Assembly (NCBI GenBank): GCA_002414665.1 | Contig: DIAF01000033.1 | Coordinates: forward strand, 1-16,786 | DNA length: 16,786 bases | Reading direction: 5' to 3' | Origin: Halieaceae bacterium UBA5085 | GTDB taxonomy: Bacteria > Pseudomonadota > Gammaproteobacteria > Pseudomonadales > Halieaceae | Shown: one piece after another, positions 13,340-16,786 of the stretch | How positions within the stretch are numbered: the first letter of the stretch is position 1 | How the letters are laid out: each line of letters starts with the position of its first letter | Made by a program: the position numbers and the translations under genes | The notes under the pieces: model-generated | Databases searched by the model: none | What the model saw: the letters and a program-made list of their open reading frames with translations, nothing else | Told to the model about the DNA's origin: nothing

Positions 13340-14344
13340 TCAGCGGGCGAGGGTCAGCAGCAGGCGGTCCAGGCGATCCCAGGGGTCGCCATCGGCAAAG
13401 CCCTTGATGCTGCCATCCACCTGCAGCGCATCCTGCAGCAGGCCGCCCAGGGTGCGACTGCTGTGGCGTCGCAGGGCGCGGGTGACGGCAGCTTCCCGGC
13501 TCTTCCAAACCCGGTGATTGTTGAGCACGGTGCTCAGCTGCTGGCCTGCCTCGACCTCCAGCTGCAGGGCATATAGCGTGCGAATCTCTCGTGCTACCGC
13601 CCACAGCAGCGGCACGGCATCGGTGCCCTCGGCCCGCAGGCCGTGGAGCATGCGCAGGGTCGCTTCGGGGTTGCCTGCCAGTGCGGTATCGACCATGGTG
13701 AACAGGTTGTAGCGCGCGTTGTCCAGCACCGCGGTAGTGACTGTCTGCAGGGTGACCTTTTCGCCCTCCGCCAGCAGTTTCAGCTTTTCGACTTCCTGTA
13801 CGGCCGCATACAGATTGCCCTCAAGGCGCTCGGCAAGCAGTTCCAGCGCATCCTCGTCAATGCCCAGACCCGCCTGGCCCAGTCGCTGGCGCAGCCAGCG
13901 GGGCATGTCGCGCGCGGTCACAGGCCACACCTGGATCACGGCGCCGGCTTTCTCCAGTGCCTTGAACCACTTGCTGTTCTGGGACTGGCGGTCGATTTTG
14001 CCGCTGATCACGAGCAGCACGTCGTCGCCACTGGCCTGCTCCAGGTAGGCACAGAGCGCCTTGCTGCCCTCGGCGCCCGGTTTGCCATCCGGGAGACGCA
14101 GTTCAATCACCTTGCGCTCGCCGAACAGGGACATTTCCGCGGCGCTGTGCAGCAGGGCTTCCCAGGTGAAGTCTTTGGGTGCTGTATCCAGTACCTCGCG
14201 CTCCGTGCATCCAGCGGCGCGAGCCGCGCCGCGTACCAGGTCGGCGCACTCCTGTAGCAGCAGCGGCTCATCACCGGTTAACAGGTAGACGGGCAGGCAC
14301 TGGCCCTGCAGGTGTTTGGCGAGTTGCTCCGCCTTGAGCTGCAT
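13340..14344 (-). CDS. holA: DNA polymerase III delta subunit, 334 aa
   Basis: HolA is the delta subunit of the clamp loader; it opens the beta sliding clamp during loading at the replication fork. Full length matches the family. Recognised segments are the N-terminal AAA+-like region with YLLTGDEPLLLQECADLVR (residues 20-38), the clamp-contacting region with MSLFGERKVIELRLPDGK (about 71-88) and WPVTARDMPRWLRQRL (about 139-154). A C-terminal collar domain contains NARYNLFTMVDTALAG and AVAREIRTLYALQ. As expected for delta, there is no Walker A motif. The ATG shares one base with the lptE stop (TAATG), so translation is coupled and no separate Shine-Dalgarno is evident. It is third in the leuS–lptE–holA order common in Gammaproteobacteria. 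I saw no convincing terminator in the 110 bases before the next gene. Confidence 0.96.
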   Translation of the reverse strand: MQLKAEQLAKHLQGQCLPVYLLTGDEPLLLQECADLVRGAARAAGCTEREVLDTAPKDFTWEALLHSAAEMSLFGERKVIELRLPDGKPGAEGSKALCAYLEQASGDDVLLVISGKIDRQSQNSKWFKALEKAGAVIQVWPVTARDMPRWLRQRLGQAGLGIDEDALELLAERLEGNLYAAVQEVEKLKLLAEGEKVTLQTVTTAVLDNARYNLFTMVDTALAGNPEATLRMLHGLRAEGTDAVPLLWAVAREIRTLYALQLEVEAGQQLSTVLNNHRVWKSREAAVTRALRRHSSRTLGGLLQDALQVDGSIKGFADGDPWDRLDRLLLTLAR

Positions 14345-14862
14345 TATTGGGCTGCGGCGTGGAATCCGATCCGGCGCAGAATCTGTTGCGCCAGTTCGCC
14401 GCGCATCTCAGCCTGCAGGATGCGGATCTCTTCCGCCTTGCCCACGACATTGCTGGGATCATTTTCCATCTGTTTGGTGACCAGGGCTTCCGAAGATTCC
14501 ATCGCGATCGTCCCGTCCGGTGCGCGCACCGTAAACCGGGTTTGCAGAGTGAGTTCGAATTCTGCTGCCCGCGCTTCACTGGTGAGCGACAGGTTGCGCT
14601 GGCTGAAACGCTCGGGCTCGAGCTGCAGGATATAGGCGGCCTCTTTACGGTCTACCCATTCGATACCGTTGGCAGAGAAGCGGGAGCGCAGTTCCCGGGT
14701 GAATTCACTGTTCGGGCTGCCGGTTTCCAGGTGCAGCTGCCGCCACTCGGCGGGCAGTCCGGTGGAGCTGGCGGCACCTCGCAGCTGGAAGCCGCAGGCG
14801 CTCAGCAGGACAGCCAGTAACAGGATCGATGCAATGCGTACCATGGGTAACATCCCGGCCAT
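14344..14862 (-). CDS. lptE: LPS-assembly lipoprotein LptE, 172 aa
   Basis: LptE (formerly RlpB) is an outer-membrane lipoprotein that plugs the LptD barrel and helps insert lipopolysaccharide into the outer leaflet. Evidence: a lipoprotein signal with lipobox LLSAC followed by GFQLRG, the classic LptE start of the mature protein. A beta-rich domain follows, with family-like EFELTLQTRFTVRAPDGT, and the C-terminus is a helix with EEIRILQAEMRGELAQQILR. The lipidated cysteine is residue 23 from the first ATG. Start choice is uncertain: ATGs at 14862, 14853 and 14844 are all in frame. The first overlaps the leuS stop (TGATG), which favours coupling; the last gives the most usual signal-peptide length. 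The gene sits between leuS and holA with one-base overlaps on both sides, supporting a single operon. Confidence 0.94.
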   Translation of the reverse strand: MAGMLPMVRIASILLLAVLLSACGFQLRGAASSTGLPAEWRQLHLETGSPNSEFTRELRSRFSANGIEWVDRKEAAYILQLEPERFSQRNLSLTSEARAAEFELTLQTRFTVRAPDGTIAMESSEALVTKQMENDPSNVVGKAEEIRILQAEMRGELAQQILRRIGFHAAAQ

Positions 14863-16786
14863 CAGTTTGCCACTATGTTAACGAGTTTCCCCGGCACCAC
14901 AATCACCTTGCGTACGGTCACCCCCTCGAGGAAACGCTGCACATTATCCTGGGCCATGGCTTCTGCTTGCACGGCAGACTTGTCCGCATCCGCCGGCACG
15001 GAAATCTGGGCGCGCACCTTGCCATTAACCTGCACCGCCATGTCAATGCTGTCGCGCACCAGCGCTGATTCATCGACGGCGGGCCACGCTGCGTCCAGCA
15101 GCGGGCCGGTGCCGTCCAGCAGCGGCCAGAGATGGTGGCAGATATGCGGCACGATGGGGCTGAGCATCAGCACGACGGCCTGCAGGGCCTCGCGCACGAC
15201 GCTGCGCCCCCCGGGTTGTGACTGATCGAGCCGGGCGATGTCGTTGCACAGCTCCATGATCGCAGCGATCGCGGTGTTGAAGGTCTGCCTGCGACCGTAG
15301 TCGTCGCTGACCTTGGCGATGGTTTCGTGCGTCTTGCGACGCAGCTGGCGCTCCGCGTCGCCGGAGGCCGCTGCGGGCTGCCCCCCCGCTGCGCCGGCTT
15401 CGAGATGCGCATGCACCAGCTTCCACAGCTTGCGCAGGAAACGGCTCGCGCCTTCAACGCCGGCATCATGCCACTCCAGTGTTTGTTCCGGCGGTGCAGC
15501 AAACATGGTGAACAGGCGCACCGTGTCGGCGCCAAAAGTCTCAACCGCAGAGTGCGGGTCGATGCCGTTGTTCTTGGATTTCGACATCTTGGTCACGCCA
15601 CCGGAGACAACCTCCTCGCCGCTGCTGCGTTCCACGGCACGCACCACTCGCCCGCGTTCATCGCGCTCCACGTCGACATCCGTCGGTGCCACCCAGACCC
15701 GGCTGCCACCGGGGCCCTCCCGGTAAAACGATTCCGCCAGGACCATGCCCTGGCACAGCAGGCGCTCAAAGGGCTCGCTCGAGGTGACCAGGCCCTCGTC
15801 ACGCATCAGCTTGTGGAAGAAGCGCGCATACAGCAGATGCAGAATGGCGTGTTCAATGCCGCCGACATATTGGTCAACCGGGAGCCAGTAATTGGCCAGC
15901 TCCGGGTCCAACATGCCCTCTTCGAAATCGGGGCAGGTATAGCGGGCGTAGTACCAGCTGGACTCCATAAAGGTGTCGAAGGTATCGGTTTCACGCTCCA
16001 CGGGCTTGCCGTCAAGCTCGTCCTTGCGCCAGTTCGGGTCGGCCTTGATCGGTGAGATAACGCCGTCCATCTGCACGTCTTCGGGCAGCAATACCGGTAA
16101 TTTGTGTGCGGGCACCGGAATTTCCCCGCCCTCGGGCAGGTTGAGCATCGGGATGGGCGCGCCCCAGTACCGCTGCCGGGAAACGCCCCAGTCACGTAAC
16201 CGGTAATTCGTGGTGACCCGACCGCGCCCGGCTTGCTCCAGTCGGTCGGCGATGGCCAGAAACGCTTCCTCAGACGTCAGGCCGTCAAACTCACCGGAAT
16301 TGATCAAGGTGCCTTTGACTGTGGCCGCGGCCTGGCTGAGGTCGGCCTCGGCGCCGTCCTCCGCAGCAATCACAGGCCGTATTGGCAGATTGTAGGTGCG
16401 GGCAAACTCCCAGTCGCGCTGGTCGTGTGCCGGCACCGCCATGATCGCACCCGAGCCATAGTCCATCAGCACGTAGTTGGCCACCCACACCGGCACTTGC
16501 TCGCCGTTGAGCGGGTTGATGGCGCGCAGCCCCGTATCCAGCCCGCGCTTTTCCATGGTGGCCATATCGGCCTCTGCGGAGGACTGGGTCTTGCAGGCTT
16601 CGATAAAGGCCTGCAACTGCGGGTTGTTCTCTGCCAGGGCGCGGGTGATCGGGTGCTCGGCGGCGAGGCACATGTAGGTAACGCCGAACAGCGTGTCGGG
16701 CCGTGTGGTGTATACCTCAATGCGTTCCATGCCGGTGACCGGGGTGGCGAGGTCAAAGCCAAGGTCGACGCCGCGGCTCTTGCCGA
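14862..16786 (-). CDS. leuS: Leucyl-tRNA synthetase, 5'-truncated by the window edge
   Basis: Class I aminoacyl-tRNA synthetase that charges tRNA-Leu in the cytoplasm. The frame runs open past the right edge, so the N-terminal catalytic half with the HIGH motif lies outside; 640 residues remain of an expected 850 or so. The ATG at 16730 is internal, because editing-domain sequence (GKSRGVDLGFDL) precedes it. Visible in order: the CP1 editing domain with the threonine-rich TTRPDT (16692-16709) and the GSGAIMAVPAHDQRDWEFA region. The leucine-specific region and FDTFMESSWYY (15948-15980) follow, then KMSKSK (15573-15590), the second catalytic signature. Last come the tRNA-binding anticodon domain and the C-terminal domain ending in KVIVVPGKLVNIVAN. 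The stop codon shares one base with the lptE ATG. It is the promoter-proximal gene of the leuS–lptE–holA operon as far as this window shows. Confidence 0.98.
   Translation of the reverse strand, partial: GKSRGVDLGFDLATPVTGMERIEVYTTRPDTLFGVTYMCLAAEHPITRALAENNPQLQAFIEACKTQSSAEADMATMEKRGLDTGLRAINPLNGEQVPVWVANYVLMDYGSGAIMAVPAHDQRDWEFARTYNLPIRPVIAAEDGAEADLSQAAATVKGTLINSGEFDGLTSEEAFLAIADRLEQAGRGRVTTNYRLRDWGVSRQRYWGAPIPMLNLPEGGEIPVPAHKLPVLLPEDVQMDGVISPIKADPNWRKDELDGKPVERETDTFDTFMESSWYYARYTCPDFEEGMLDPELANYWLPVDQYVGGIEHAILHLLYARFFHKLMRDEGLVTSSEPFERLLCQGMVLAESFYREGPGGSRVWVAPTDVDVERDERGRVVRAVERSSGEEVVSGGVTKMSKSKNNGIDPHSAVETFGADTVRLFTMFAAPPEQTLEWHDAGVEGASRFLRKLWKLVHAHLEAGAAGGQPAAASGDAERQLRRKTHETIAKVSDDYGRRQTFNTAIAAIMELCNDIARLDQSQPGGRSVVREALQAVVLMLSPIVPHICHHLWPLLDGTGPLLDAAWPAVDESALVRDSIDMAVQVNGKVRAQISVPADADKSAVQAEAMAQDNVQRFLEGVTVRKVIVVPGKLVNIVAN

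Noticed and set aside
15327..16055. Plus-strand frame of about 240 codons antisense to leuS
   Set aside because: Shadow of a highly conserved leuS region; no ribosome binding site or recognisable motif.

Overview
The window is a GC-rich, densely coded stretch of a bacterial chromosome. The leuS–lptE–holA operon, a CTGT-N8-ACAG type LexA box upstream of imuA and another upstream of imuB, an AlkB alkane hydroxylase and an outer-membrane-type lipoprotein all point to a gammaproteobacterium. A marine hydrocarbon-utilising lineage such as Halieaceae/Cellvibrionales fits, but that placement is inference from gene content. No gene-free stretch exceeds about 200 bases. I saw no tRNA, rRNA, CRISPR array, insertion sequence or prophage gene.

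Layout, left to right. (1) The 3' part of a chromate transporter gene (chrA, +) runs in from the left edge. It is followed by a short encapsulated-ferritin-like gene (+) with its own good sigma70-type promoter. A small secreted protein of unknown function (-) converges on it across a shared hairpin. (2) The SOS mutasome genes imuB (1956-3383, -) and imuA (6289-7017, -) are not adjacent, as they usually are. Each has its own full LexA box, and they are separated by a DUF885 metallopeptidase-like lipoprotein (+), a small two-helix membrane protein (DUF2788-like, -) and an OsmC-family thiol peroxidase (-). No dnaE2 is in the window. (3) An AraC-family regulator (-) is divergent from an alkB alkane 1-monooxygenase (+). 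The roughly 105-base gap between them holds a two-copy 16-base direct repeat on a 22-base pitch, next to a promoter with no good -35 element, as expected for AraC-type activation. (4) A CPA2 cation:proton antiporter with an RCK domain (-) overlaps the tail of alkB antisense. Upstream of it on the same strand is a 718-residue acetyl-CoA hydrolase/CoA-transferase family gene. (5) The housekeeping operon leuS (5' part beyond the right edge) > lptE > holA reads leftward with one-base stop/start overlaps.

How the parts relate: imuA and imuB should be co-induced by DNA damage through LexA although physically split. The AraC protein probably controls alkB, and alkane-derived fatty acids could feed acyl-CoA metabolism, but a link to the nearby CoA-transferase is only positional. 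The ferritin-like protein, OsmC and ChrA are metal- or oxidative-stress functions with no visible shared regulation. I found no clearly new multi-gene system. The best leads are the split imuA/imuB arrangement, a ferritin-like protein without the encapsulin-targeting tail or a visible shell gene, and the alkB operator repeats.
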